Shown: positions 15,140-23,523 of the stretch, one piece after another
Layout of the letters: each line of letters opens with the position of its first letter
Position numbering within the stretch: the first letter of the stretch is position 1
Assembly: GCA_045587185.1 (NCBI GenBank)
Contig: JAZNBS010000013.1
Span: 1 to 34,604, forward strand
Origin: UMGS172 sp045587185
GTDB lineage: Bacteria > Bacillota > Clostridia > Oscillospirales > Acutalibacteraceae
Reading direction: 5' to 3'
Length of the DNA stretch: 34,604 nucleotides
Notes under the pieces: model-generated
Told to the model about the DNA's origin: nothing
The model's database searches: none
What the model saw: only the letters and a program-made list of their open reading frames with translations
Position numbers and translations under genes: made by a program

Positions 15140-16012
15140 TTATTCCTCAGGATACTTATCTTTTCTGTACTTTACTTCTCTTTTAACCTTATCGGGGTCG
15201 GGTTTGACTTCAAGCAGTTTAGGATTTGCGAGATACTTTTTGAACTGGCGGAAAGCCAATGCAAAATAACTGCCCGAACAAATTCTCTCATCCATCGCAA
15301 TACCCAATGGGATACATTTTTCAAAATAAATCTCTCCGTCAAGTTTACGCTTGGGCACCTCACGGCTATTACCCATCGCAATAAACACACCCGTTGTTCC
15401 AAAGTTGTAAATATGATGAAAAATATGATTTGTTCTGATACTCGCAAGATTGGTTATGGACATACTTGTATGGAACGGACTTGCGTCAATGATTGCTCTG
15501 GGCAAAAGACCGTGTTTATCCGCCCAACGGAAAAGATTAAATCCAACACGCAACAATCCGGGGATGCTCAGGAGCAATTTTGCAATTTTATCGGTGCTGT
15601 TGTCACCCTCGCCTCGGTTTGTTTCTATGTATTCGGTCATTTTGCGGTTGACTTCATCTAATGTGTCCTCCGGTGCAAAATTAACCTTTGACATTGTTCC
15701 GTTATCCATTTGTCCTGCCTTAAGTACAACCATTCCTACATTGAGCTCATTCCTAGCATAAACCTTTTTATTAACAATGAAACGGTTCATTTGAGGGAAT
15801 TCACCCAAAACTCTTACATAAGCCGCAACAATGACAGAAAGATGACTATATCTCATACCATCCTTACGCTTTGCATTAAGATAGTCCTGCATAGGTTGTA
15901 CGGGAATATTGACCTCGATAAAATTCAAAGAGTCATTACGGTGTGGCATAACGTGCGGAGTAATTGCATACTCAACACTTTCGACCTTTATTTTTTTACC
16001 ATCTCTCCTCAC
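15140..16012 (-). CDS. Stand-alone 2-oxoacid dehydrogenase E2 / chloramphenicol acetyltransferase-fold protein with altered active site
   Basis: About 290 residues of the E2 catalytic-domain fold without any lipoyl or subunit-binding domain, so not a classical dehydrogenase complex subunit. Seen: the N-terminal MRRDGKK region, ITPHVMPHRNDSLNF, DASPFHTSMSITNLAS (trimer core SITN), GTTGVFIAMGNSR, and near the C terminus GIAMDERICSGSY at the place of the catalytic DHRxxDG motif. Both the His (now Glu) and the Asp (now Ser) are changed, so normal acyl transfer by this motif is unlikely. Start GTG 16012 follows GGGGGAG by 6 nt; ATG 16027 lies at the predicted transcription start with no ribosome site. 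Its own promoter lies upstream. Function unknown. Confidence 0.82.
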   Translation of the reverse strand: MRRDGKKIKVESVEYAITPHVMPHRNDSLNFIEVNIPVQPMQDYLNAKRKDGMRYSHLSVIVAAYVRVLGEFPQMNRFIVNKKVYARNELNVGMVVLKAGQMDNGTMSKVNFAPEDTLDEVNRKMTEYIETNRGEGDNSTDKIAKLLLSIPGLLRVGFNLFRWADKHGLLPRAIIDASPFHTSMSITNLASIRTNHIFHHIYNFGTTGVFIAMGNSREVPKRKLDGEIYFEKCIPLGIAMDERICSGSYFALAFRQFKKYLANPKLLEVKPDPDKVKREVKYRKDKYPEE

Positions 16013-16035
16013 TGATATCTCCCCCATTCATATAA

Positions 16036-16064
16036 ATTTTACTATATTTTTACTTATATGTCAA
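16036..16064 (-). promoter_or_regulatory. Promoter of the E2/CAT-like gene
   Basis: Minus strand TTGACA (16064-16059), 17-bp spacer, TAAAAT (16041-16036). Predicted transcription start near 16029, which supports the downstream GTG start at 16012. Confidence 0.8.
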
Positions 16065-16084
16065 ATGTTAATATTTGTAACAAA

Positions 16085-16124
16085 ACAACGTCTTGCCGAA
16101 AATCATCGGCAAGACGTTGTTTTT
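16085..16124 (-). terminator. Terminator after pfkA (bidirectional)
   Basis: A perfect 15-bp stem (16085-16099 with 16106-16120), 6-nt loop, with A and T runs on the two sides. It ends the pfkA transcript, isolating it from the E2/CAT-like gene. Confidence 0.88.
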
Positions 16125-16131
16125 ATAGCAA

Positions 16132-17103
16132 TCAGATAGAAATCGCGTTGGCTGTGTTGTACTTTTCAACGTTAAATTCTTTGGTCATATTCAAAGCCTC
16201 AAAGATATCAAAGTCAACAATTTCGCCCTTACGGTAAGAAACAACACGGTTACCGATTCCTCGGCTCAAAAGGTTTACAGCATAGTTACCCATACAACTT
16301 GCCATCTCACGATCGCGGACCGTCGGCCTTCCTCCACGCTGTACGTGTCCTAGAACGGTTGCTCTGGATTCGATACCCGTCTTTTCCTCAATTTCCTTAG
16401 CAATTTTGGAAACCTCACCAACACCTTCAGCAACAACAATAATAAAGTGCTTTTTGCCGGACTGCAACGTTTTGTTTATCTTGGCAACAATATCAGTATC
16501 GATGTTATAAGGAACCTCAGGAACAAGAATAGCGGTTGCGCCGACAGCAATACCTGACTCAAGCGCAAGCCAGCCTGCATGGCGACCCATAACCTCAACA
16601 ACCGAACAACGCTCATGTGACTGCGTTGTATCACGGAGTTTATCAACCATATCCATTGCGGTGTTCATTGCTGTATCAAAGCCGATGGTATAATCGGTAG
16701 AGGTGATATCATTATCAATGGTTCCGGGAATTCCAACGCAAGGAATACCTCTCAAAGACAGGTCGCGCGCGCCACGGTAAGAACCGTCACCGCCGATAAC
16801 AACAATGCCGTTGATACCATATTTTTTACAATTATCCATTGCCATCTGCATACCTTCTTCGGTTTTGAACATAGGGCTGCGCGCAGTGAAAAGCACAGTG
16901 CCACCGCGGTGAATAATATCCGATACATCGCGGAGGGTCATCTCAAAAATATCACCTTCAATAAGACCGTTGTAACCACGGCGGATACCGTAGCACTTAA
17001 TACCCATCGAAATTGCTGTTCTGACAACTGCGCGAACTGCAGCATTCATACCCGGAGCGTCTCCTCCGCTGGTCAAAACACCGATTGCTGTTACTTTAGA
17101 CAT
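16132..17103 (-). CDS. pfkA: ATP-dependent 6-phosphofructokinase
   Basis: Phosphorylates fructose 6-phosphate to fructose 1,6-bisphosphate, the committed glycolytic step; cytosolic tetramer. 323 residues from ATG 17103, 8 nt after GGGTG; an upstream ATG at 17118 abuts AGGA too closely. Motifs: GGDAPGMNA, GGDGSYRGA (ATP site; Gly-Asp-Gly marks ATP rather than pyrophosphate use), catalytic PGTIDNDI, VVEVMGRHAGWLAL and GHVQRGGRPTVRDR (allosteric/substrate sites). It has its own strong promoter and terminator, downstream of dnaE. Confidence 0.97.
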   Translation of the reverse strand: MSKVTAIGVLTSGGDAPGMNAAVRAVVRTAISMGIKCYGIRRGYNGLIEGDIFEMTLRDVSDIIHRGGTVLFTARSPMFKTEEGMQMAMDNCKKYGINGIVVIGGDGSYRGARDLSLRGIPCVGIPGTIDNDITSTDYTIGFDTAMNTAMDMVDKLRDTTQSHERCSVVEVMGRHAGWLALESGIAVGATAILVPEVPYNIDTDIVAKINKTLQSGKKHFIIVVAEGVGEVSKIAKEIEEKTGIESRATVLGHVQRGGRPTVRDREMASCMGNYAVNLLSRGIGNRVVSYRKGEIVDFDIFEALNMTKEFNVEKYNTANAISI

Positions 17104-17164
17104 AATATATACACCCATTCCTAAATTAATGCTTAATCTGTTACTTAAAAAGTATTCAAGTTGT

Positions 17165-17193
17165 ATAATACCTCAAACAACTTGTTGTGTCAA
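17165..17193 (-). promoter_or_regulatory. Promoter of pfkA with a dyad in the spacer
   Basis: Minus strand TTGACA (17193-17188), 17-bp spacer, TATTAT (17170-17165). The plus-strand spacer contains the dyad ACAAC-TT-GTTGT (about 17178-17189), a possible operator overlapping the -35; the binding factor is unknown. Confidence 0.8.
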
Positions 17194-17217
17194 GTATAAT
17201 TGTGGAAAACCGCACAA

Positions 17218-20200
17218 TCACTCAACAAATCTAACGTTTTCACTCCCTAAAACATCCTTAAGACAATGCATCATTGTGTCATTCATCATTACCCAAGTGT
17301 GTTTTGGGGAAACAAACGCCTTACCTGTTTCGGTTTCTTTTATTATAACCGGAGTGGACCCGTCAAAAACATCCATAATACGGCGCGCCTGAATGTAAAC
17401 ATCGCTTTGCATAGAAGTCACCCTTAAATAAAGACCGCTTTTGTATTTCGGCTTTTGTTCATCCACGCTAGGCTTATTTTTGAACGGTTTAGTTTGGGTC
17501 AAAGGTTGCGGTACGGCTGTGCCTTTGGACAACGGTTCAATACGGTCACAGATAAGGTCAACATCACCCGATTCCTTGACCGAAACACGTCCGACAAACT
17601 TAAACACCGAACCTATTTTCAAGGATTCACCGTACTGTTCATATAGTTTAGGAAACAGTAGAACATTAACACTGCCAAACATATCCTCGATATCAAGGAA
17701 AGCCATTGTCTGATCATTTTTGGTGGCTTTTCGGCGTATTTTGGAAACCATTGCGCCAATAGACACCATCTTACCGTCAATTTTTTGCGATTTTTCGGCA
17801 TCGTTAAGGTCAAAGGTCTTAACCAATCCTTTTTGAGCCAACGCACCCGAGTATTGCTCCAAAGGATGACCCGAGATATACATTCCAGTAACCTCTTTTT
17901 CACACTGAAGCAGTTCAAAGTGAGGCATCTCGTCCTGTTCAGACATTTCATAAGATTTCGATGACTCACCTGTTGCATTGCCGAAAAGGTCAAGTTGCCC
18001 GTGCATTGTATACTTTTTATTAGCTTCAACCGAACGCAAAAGCCCATCCATACTCTGTAAAAGAGTTCGCCTTGTGTGGCCGAAACAATCCATTGCCCCG
18101 CTTTTTATGAGACTTTCAACGGCACGGCGGTTAAGATCGTTTCCGTAAAGACGGTCACACATATCGTAAACCGACTTGTACTGCCCGTTTTTACGCTCTG
18201 ATATCATTCTTTCAACAAGGTTTGTACCGATGTTTCTAACGGCTAAAAGACCGAAACGGATGCCGTTGGCGGTGGGAGTAAAGTCACGCTCACTCAAATT
18301 TACATCAGGCGGCAGAATTTTTATACCGTTCTTTATGCATTCTTGCATATAACGTGCAAGTTTAGGCTGATAATCAAGCACACTTGTCAGCAGCGCCGAC
18401 ATATATTCCATTTCGTGATGACATTTTAAATAAGCAGTCTGATATGCCACAAAGGCATAAGCCGCCGCATGGGATTTATTGAAAGCATAAGAACTGAATG
18501 CCGACATTTCGTCAAATATTTTTTCAGCAGCCTTAGGGTCGACACCCCTGTTTACACAGCCGTCACAGATAACGGTACCGTCCTCTGCCTTTTCGCCGTA
18601 AATAAAAGCGGAACGTTCCCTTTCCATAACGTCGTGCTTCTTTTTTGCCATTGCTCGGCGGACAATATCCGCCCTGCCCAAAGAATACCCTGCAAGACTG
18701 CGAAACACCTGCATAACCTGTTCCTGATAAACAATACAACCGTATGTGACCTCCAATATCGGTTTAAGCAGGTCGGTTGCATATTTTATCTTATGAGGAT
18801 TGTGACGGTTTTCAATATATTTAGGGATAGAGTCCATAGGACCGGGTCGGTAAAGTGAGATTATGGCAATAAGATCTTCAATTTTTTCAGGTTTGAAAGC
18901 CTGTAAGACACTTCGCATACCGCCCGATTCAAACTGAAAAACCCCCTCAGTCTGACCTCGGCTCATCATTTTCATTGTATCCCTATCATCAAGAGGAATT
19001 TTGTGTATGTCAAACTCGGGTCGGACTTTACGTATCATTTTAACTGTATCGTCAATGACTGTAAGGTTGCGGAGCCCTAAAAAGTCCATTTTTAAAAGCC
19101 CTAATTCCTCCAAAGTAGTCATTGTATACTGTGTTACAACCGATTCATCACTTGTGGCAAGCGGCACATACTCCGCAACAGGACGGTCGGTAATAACAAC
19201 ACCTGCTGCGTGTGTCGAAGCATGTCTCGGCATACCCTCAACCTTGCGTGCCATATCAAGCAATCCTCTGACCGTTTCGTCAGCATCATACTCACTTTTA
19301 AGTTCAGGCACCTTTAAAAGGCTGTGGTCTATAGTTATCTTTAACTCCTGCGGGATAAGTTTTGCAATACGGTCACAGGTGGCATAAGGTATGTCCATTG
19401 CTCTGCCCACATCTCTTACCGCCGCTCTTGCCGCCATTGTTCCAAAGGTAACAATCTGTGCAACGTGGTCACTGCCGTATTTTGAAACAACATAGTCAAT
19501 GACCTCCTGACGGCGGACATAACAAAAATCAATATCAAAATCGGGCATTGAAACGCGTTCGGGATTCAGAAAACGTTCAAAAAGAAGATTGTATTTCAAT
19601 GGGTCAATGCCTGTTATACCAATGCAGTAAGCCACAAGGCTCGCAGCACCCGAACCTCGACCAGGTCCTACAGGAATATCCTGCGATTTGGCATAACGCA
19701 CAAAGTCTGACACTATTAAAAAGTAGTCAACATAGCCCATACGATTTATTACGCCGAGTTCGTAAACCAAACGTTCTTCAACTTCGTTGGTAACATTGCC
19801 GTAGATACGCTTTGCACCGTCAAAACACAGTTCTTTAAGGTACTCAAAATGGTCCCTGTCACCAATATCGTAAAACGGCAGTTTGATGTTGCCGAACTCA
19901 AACTCAAGATTACACTTATCGGCGATAACTCTGGTATTGCAAATGGCACTTTTGGGGAAAAGTTGTGCCATTTCGTCACCTGTTTTAAGATAGAACTCCT
20001 TGGTGGGAAACTCCAATGTGTTTTCCTCATTAACTGTATGACCCGTACCGATACAGATAAGTATCTTCTGCACCTCGTGGTCGGATTTTTCAATATAGTG
20101 CACATCATTCGTGGCAACCAAAGGGATTCCTGTTTCCTTGGAAATTTTCATAAGTTGCGGATTTACGCGCTGTTGCTCATCTAATCCGTGGTCCTGCATT

Positions 20201-20727
20201 TCAAGGAAATAATTACCCTGACCGAACATCGAGTTATATCTCAACGCGGTCTGCTTTGCCTTTTCATAATCGTTTCTCAATAAACATTTCGGAATTTCAC
20301 CCGAAAGACAGGCCGACAAGGCAATAAGACCCTCTGTATGTTCAGCAAGAAGATCTTCGTCAATTCTGGGTTTTGAGTAAAATCCCTCGGTAAACCCTTT
20401 GGAAACAAGAGCGATAAGGTTGCGGTATCCCGTCATATTTTTGCAAAGCAATACAAGGTGACGGTACTCACCGTCATACTCTTTTATCTTATCAAAACGT
20501 GTTCTCGGCGCAACATAAACCTCACAACCGATAATAGGCTTTATCCCCTCGGCCTTGGCGGCTTTATAAAAATCAACCGCACCGTACATTACACCGTGGT
20601 CGGTTATGGAAAGTGCCGTCTGACCTTTATTCTTTGCCGCCTTTACAAGGTCTTTTATCCTACAAGCACCGTCAAGCAAACTATATTCAGTATGAACATG
20701 AAGATGGACAAAATCGGTCACTGACAC
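17218..20727 (-). CDS. dnaE: DNA polymerase III subunit alpha (DnaE type)
   Basis: Replicative polymerase of the C family. 1169 residues, the normal DnaE size; it lacks the embedded exonuclease of PolC, which most Firmicutes also carry elsewhere. Order: N-terminal PHP domain (VHLHVHTEYSLLDGA, ITDHGVMYG), palm with the catalytic PDFDIDF near residue 400, VGPGRGSGAASLVAYC, fingers with GVFQFESGGM and YQEQVMQV, helix-hairpin-helix region (NGIRFGLLAVRNIG), then a C-terminal OB-fold (KIDGKMVSIGAMVSKIRRK ... FVGRVSVKESGDVDLI) and a short tail. Start GTG 20727 behind AAGGAAGG; GTG 20721 is possible. It follows whiA by 18 nt, so it is probably in the murB-rapZ-whiA transcript. Confidence 0.96.
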   Translation of the reverse strand: MSVTDFVHLHVHTEYSLLDGACRIKDLVKAAKNKGQTALSITDHGVMYGAVDFYKAAKAEGIKPIIGCEVYVAPRTRFDKIKEYDGEYRHLVLLCKNMTGYRNLIALVSKGFTEGFYSKPRIDEDLLAEHTEGLIALSACLSGEIPKCLLRNDYEKAKQTALRYNSMFGQGNYFLEMQDHGLDEQQRVNPQLMKISKETGIPLVATNDVHYIEKSDHEVQKILICIGTGHTVNEENTLEFPTKEFYLKTGDEMAQLFPKSAICNTRVIADKCNLEFEFGNIKLPFYDIGDRDHFEYLKELCFDGAKRIYGNVTNEVEERLVYELGVINRMGYVDYFLIVSDFVRYAKSQDIPVGPGRGSGAASLVAYCIGITGIDPLKYNLLFERFLNPERVSMPDFDIDFCYVRRQEVIDYVVSKYGSDHVAQIVTFGTMAARAAVRDVGRAMDIPYATCDRIAKLIPQELKITIDHSLLKVPELKSEYDADETVRGLLDMARKVEGMPRHASTHAAGVVITDRPVAEYVPLATSDESVVTQYTMTTLEELGLLKMDFLGLRNLTVIDDTVKMIRKVRPEFDIHKIPLDDRDTMKMMSRGQTEGVFQFESGGMRSVLQAFKPEKIEDLIAIISLYRPGPMDSIPKYIENRHNPHKIKYATDLLKPILEVTYGCIVYQEQVMQVFRSLAGYSLGRADIVRRAMAKKKHDVMERERSAFIYGEKAEDGTVICDGCVNRGVDPKAAEKIFDEMSAFSSYAFNKSHAAAYAFVAYQTAYLKCHHEMEYMSALLTSVLDYQPKLARYMQECIKNGIKILPPDVNLSERDFTPTANGIRFGLLAVRNIGTNLVERMISERKNGQYKSVYDMCDRLYGNDLNRRAVESLIKSGAMDCFGHTRRTLLQSMDGLLRSVEANKKYTMHGQLDLFGNATGESSKSYEMSEQDEMPHFELLQCEKEVTGMYISGHPLEQYSGALAQKGLVKTFDLNDAEKSQKIDGKMVSIGAMVSKIRRKATKNDQTMAFLDIEDMFGSVNVLLFPKLYEQYGESLKIGSVFKFVGRVSVKESGDVDLICDRIEPLSKGTAVPQPLTQTKPFKNKPSVDEQKPKYKSGLYLRVTSMQSDVYIQARRIMDVFDGSTPVIIKETETGKAFVSPKHTWVMMNDTMMHCLKDVLGSENVRFVE

Positions 20728-20745
20728 TCACCTTCCTTTCTGTTA

Positions 20746-21642
20746 TCAACCTTTCTTTTTATCTTCGGCTATATCTATTATCTTCTTCAATCTGTGGTTC
20801 ATTCCCGAACGGGAGATGGTTCCGTCACAGAGCCTGCAAAGGTCACTTAACGATGCATCGGGATGGTTTTTACGAAGCATTGCCACCTCATAAAGTTCCT
20901 CGGGCAAAAGCCCCACTAAATTATTTTTCTCAAGAAAAGTTATTGCCTCGTTCTGCTGAACGGCGGCGTTGACAGTTTTAGTAATGTTTGAAGTCTCAAA
21001 ATTGGTTTTACGGTTGAGTTTGTTTCTCATATCCTTGACTATCTTGGTCTCCATCAGTTCCAACGTCACGCCCATAGCACCCATTGTGCCCAACAGTTCC
21101 TCAATAACCATACTGTCATTATAATATAATGCTGTGACGCTTTTTCTGGCCGATGTATGCGGTTTATATCCACACAGTTCAAGAAAAGCTGCAAAAGCAA
21201 AACTCAAGGTGGTGTCTTTCACAGCAAATTCAAGGTGATAACTTTTTTCAGGATCGTTGACACTGCCCGAAGACAGAAACGCGCCTCTTATAAAGGCTTG
21301 CCTGCAACAGGTTCTTTTAACGTGCTTTGGATTAAATATCCAATCGGCTTCACCGCCCGTATAATGGTTTATCACCTTTTCGCGGTCGGCTTCACCCGGC
21401 ACCGATACAACATACCAGTTATTTTTCTTTTCGGTCACAGCATGAACCGAAAAGCACACTTTTAAAAGTGAAGCATAATTTTCGGCGGTATCAGCGTTAG
21501 CCGTTCTTATACTGATTTCCTCTTTGCAAAAAGACCGCCCGAAAAGGAGCAGTCCGTACATTTGGGCTAATCTGCAACAAGCGGTCGGTTTGATTTTGCA
21601 AAGGTCAGTTTTCAGTTTACTTGAAAAGGAGACTTTAGGCAT
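20746..21642 (-). CDS. whiA: DNA-binding protein WhiA
   Basis: Conserved Gram-positive regulator with a LAGLIDADG-endonuclease-like N domain lacking catalytic residues and a C-terminal helix-turn-helix; acts in cell division and chromosome segregation, and in Streptomyces sporulation. 298 residues: MPKVSFSSKLKTDLCKI start, CCRLAQMYGLLLFGRSF, KRTCCRQAFIRGAFLSSGSV, and C-terminal HTH LRKNHPDASLSDLCRLC plus SRSGMNHRLKKI. Starts 3 nt after the rapZ stop behind AGGAG. The rapZ-whiA pair is the standard order in Firmicutes. Confidence 0.97.
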   Translation of the reverse strand: MPKVSFSSKLKTDLCKIKPTACCRLAQMYGLLLFGRSFCKEEISIRTANADTAENYASLLKVCFSVHAVTEKKNNWYVVSVPGEADREKVINHYTGGEADWIFNPKHVKRTCCRQAFIRGAFLSSGSVNDPEKSYHLEFAVKDTTLSFAFAAFLELCGYKPHTSARKSVTALYYNDSMVIEELLGTMGAMGVTLELMETKIVKDMRNKLNRKTNFETSNITKTVNAAVQQNEAITFLEKNNLVGLLPEELYEVAMLRKNHPDASLSDLCRLCDGTISRSGMNHRLKKIIDIAEDKKKG

Positions 21643-21645
21643 AAG

Positions 21646-22506
21646 TTACTCCTTTCCAATATCGCGGTGATTTACCACCACACGGTAGTTCTGCTTAGTC
21701 AGATGATTATGTATCATCTCGGCAAAAACAACCGAGCGATGCTTTCCTCCCGTACAACCGATAGCAATAACAAGTTGACTTTTACCTTCTTTGCTATAAA
21801 GGGGAACGGTGTAATCAATCAACGACAAAAGCCTGTCCGCAAGTTCTTTGGTTTCCGGCAATTCCATAACAAAATCTCTGACAGGTGCTTCAAGTCCCGT
21901 GTGGGCACGCAAACCGTCAACGTAAAACGGGTTTTTAAGGCACCTGACATCAAAAACTATATCAGCCTCTGAAACACAACCGTATTTAAAACCGAATGAC
22001 ATACACTGAACGGTCATTCCTTTACTTATATCGCCAAGGAAAAGACCTGTAATACGTTCTTTTAGTGCACTTGTTGAGGTCATGGTGGTATCTATGATAT
22101 AATCGGCCATTTCCTTCAACGGTGTCAACATTTCACGTTCGGTTCTGATAGCCTCGGCAACGCTTATCCTACTGCCGGACGACATTGGATGTCTGCGTCG
22201 GCTTTCTTTATAACGTGTAACCAATTTATCGTCACCTGAATCGAGAAACAAAAGTTTAAAATCAATGTGACTTTTTTTCATATCCTGCAAGGTGGGAATA
22301 AGTTCCTCGAACATTTTTCCACCACGGATATCGGTAACAATAGCAACCTTATCAAGGTCAGAACTGCCACGCAAAGAAAGTTGTGCGACAGGATTTATCA
22401 GTGATGGTGGCATATTATCTATGCAATAAAAACCAATATCCTCCAAGGCATTGGCCGCTACCGATTTTCCTGCTCCGGACATTCCGGTGACGATAACAAG
22501 TTCCAT
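21646..22506 (-). CDS. rapZ: RNase adapter / nucleotide-binding protein RapZ (YvcJ family)
   Basis: P-loop protein that binds nucleotides; in E. coli it directs RNase E to the sRNA GlmZ in response to glucosamine 6-phosphate, in Bacillus (YvcJ) it affects competence. 286 residues. Walker A GMSGAGKSVAA at about 8-18, followed by LEDIGFYCIDNMP; the C-terminal sensing domain shows SFGFKYGCVSEADIVFDVR, FYVDGLRAHTGLE and AIGCTGGKHRSVV. ATG 22506 is 3 nt after the murB stop, with GGAG spanning the junction. Confidence 0.96.
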   Translation of the reverse strand: MELVIVTGMSGAGKSVAANALEDIGFYCIDNMPPSLINPVAQLSLRGSSDLDKVAIVTDIRGGKMFEELIPTLQDMKKSHIDFKLLFLDSGDDKLVTRYKESRRRHPMSSGSRISVAEAIRTEREMLTPLKEMADYIIDTTMTSTSALKERITGLFLGDISKGMTVQCMSFGFKYGCVSEADIVFDVRCLKNPFYVDGLRAHTGLEAPVRDFVMELPETKELADRLLSLIDYTVPLYSKEGKSQLVIAIGCTGGKHRSVVFAEMIHNHLTKQNYRVVVNHRDIGKE

Positions 22507-22509
22507 AAA

Positions 22510-23406
22510 CTACTCCAGATATATAACCTCGGTCTCAAGTTCGACACCAAAGTTAGATTTAACGCTCGCTTGAATATGCTTTATTAAGTCAAGTACATCA
22601 CAGCAGGTTGCGTTATCCTTGTTAATAACAAAACCTGCGTGTTTTCGGCTCACCTCGGCACCGCCAACCGAAAAGCCTTTAAGGTTACTTTGCTCAATCA
22701 AAGCACCCGCAAAATATCCTTCAGGTCGTTTGAAGGTACTGCCCGCACTTGGATATTCCAACGGCTGTTTATCCTTCCTACGTCCCAAAAAATCATCCAT
22801 TTTTGCCTGAATATTTTCCCTTTTGTCAGGAACAAGCAAAAATTTTGCTTCAAGTATAATTTCATTATTCTGCTTAAATACACTCGTGCGATAACCAAGC
22901 ATAAGTTCATCGGCTTTATAGTGCTTTATCTGACCGTCAAGCGTAATTGAGGTGCAATACGTAATACACTGCTTTATCTCACAGCCGTAGGCACCGGCAT
23001 TCATATAGACCGCGCCACCCACCGACCCAGGGATTCCAAATGCAAATTCCAACCCTGAAAGCGAAGCGTCCCTTGCGGCATTACAGACCGATGACAGTTT
23101 TGCACCTGCTCTTGCGGTGATAAAATTACCGTCAACAGCCACCTTATCGTCGCAGATATACAGCACAACACCATTTAATCCATTATCCGAGACGAGCAGG
23201 TTTGAACCTTTGCCAACCACCCAAAAAGGCACATTTTCGGTCTTAATAATATCAAGAAGTTGACCCAACTTATCAACATCGTTGCACTCAATAAAAACTT
23301 TGGCAGGACCGCCGATGCGGAAGGTCGTGTGGGCCGACATAGGCTCATCTTCACGCACTATAAACCCCAAAGACAATGCTTTTATCATAATTTTTTCATA
23401 ATTCAC
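22510..23406 (-). CDS. murB: UDP-N-acetylenolpyruvoylglucosamine reductase
   Basis: FAD enzyme that reduces UDP-GlcNAc-enolpyruvate to UDP-MurNAc with NADPH, the second committed step of peptidoglycan synthesis. 298 residues, type II MurB size. Motifs: AHTTFRIGGPAKVF, VVGKGSNLLVSDNGLNGVV (FAD binding), FAFGIPGSVGGAVYMNAGAYG, LGYRTSVFK, PSAGSTFKRPEGYFAGALIE (catalytic Ser) and the C-terminal SVGGAEVSRKHAGFVIN. Start is GTG 23406, 7 nt after AGGTG. First gene of the murB-rapZ-whiA group. Confidence 0.96.
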   Translation of the reverse strand: MNYEKIMIKALSLGFIVREDEPMSAHTTFRIGGPAKVFIECNDVDKLGQLLDIIKTENVPFWVVGKGSNLLVSDNGLNGVVLYICDDKVAVDGNFITARAGAKLSSVCNAARDASLSGLEFAFGIPGSVGGAVYMNAGAYGCEIKQCITYCTSITLDGQIKHYKADELMLGYRTSVFKQNNEIILEAKFLLVPDKRENIQAKMDDFLGRRKDKQPLEYPSAGSTFKRPEGYFAGALIEQSNLKGFSVGGAEVSRKHAGFVINKDNATCCDVLDLIKHIQASVKSNFGVELETEVIYLE

Positions 23407-23426
23407 CCACAGTCACCTACCTTTTG

Positions 23427-23461
23427 TTTATTGTGGGCGAACCTGGGTTACCCGCAATAAA
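23427..23461. other. Imperfect hairpin upstream of murB
   Basis: TTATTGTGGGCGAACC / GGTTACCCGCAATAA pair with a G-U and a small internal loop around a TG tip. It may be a degenerate terminator or leader structure between the glucokinase and murB; no T run follows on the minus strand that would make termination convincing. Confidence 0.4.
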
Positions 23462-23490
23462 AAACAAATATTAAATAATGAATAATTATC

Positions 23491-23516
23491 GTAGGGTCGA
23501 TTCGCCAATCGACCGT
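23491..23516. repeat. Intergenic palindromic element (GTCGATT ... AATCGAC)
   Basis: GGTCGATT-CGCC-AATCGACC forms an 8-bp stem, embedded in CGTAGGGTCGATTCGCC. It resembles the short dispersed intergenic palindromes seen in gut Clostridia genomes. Only one copy is in this window, so repetitiveness is unproven. Confidence 0.5.
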
Positions 23517-23523
23517 TTATTAT

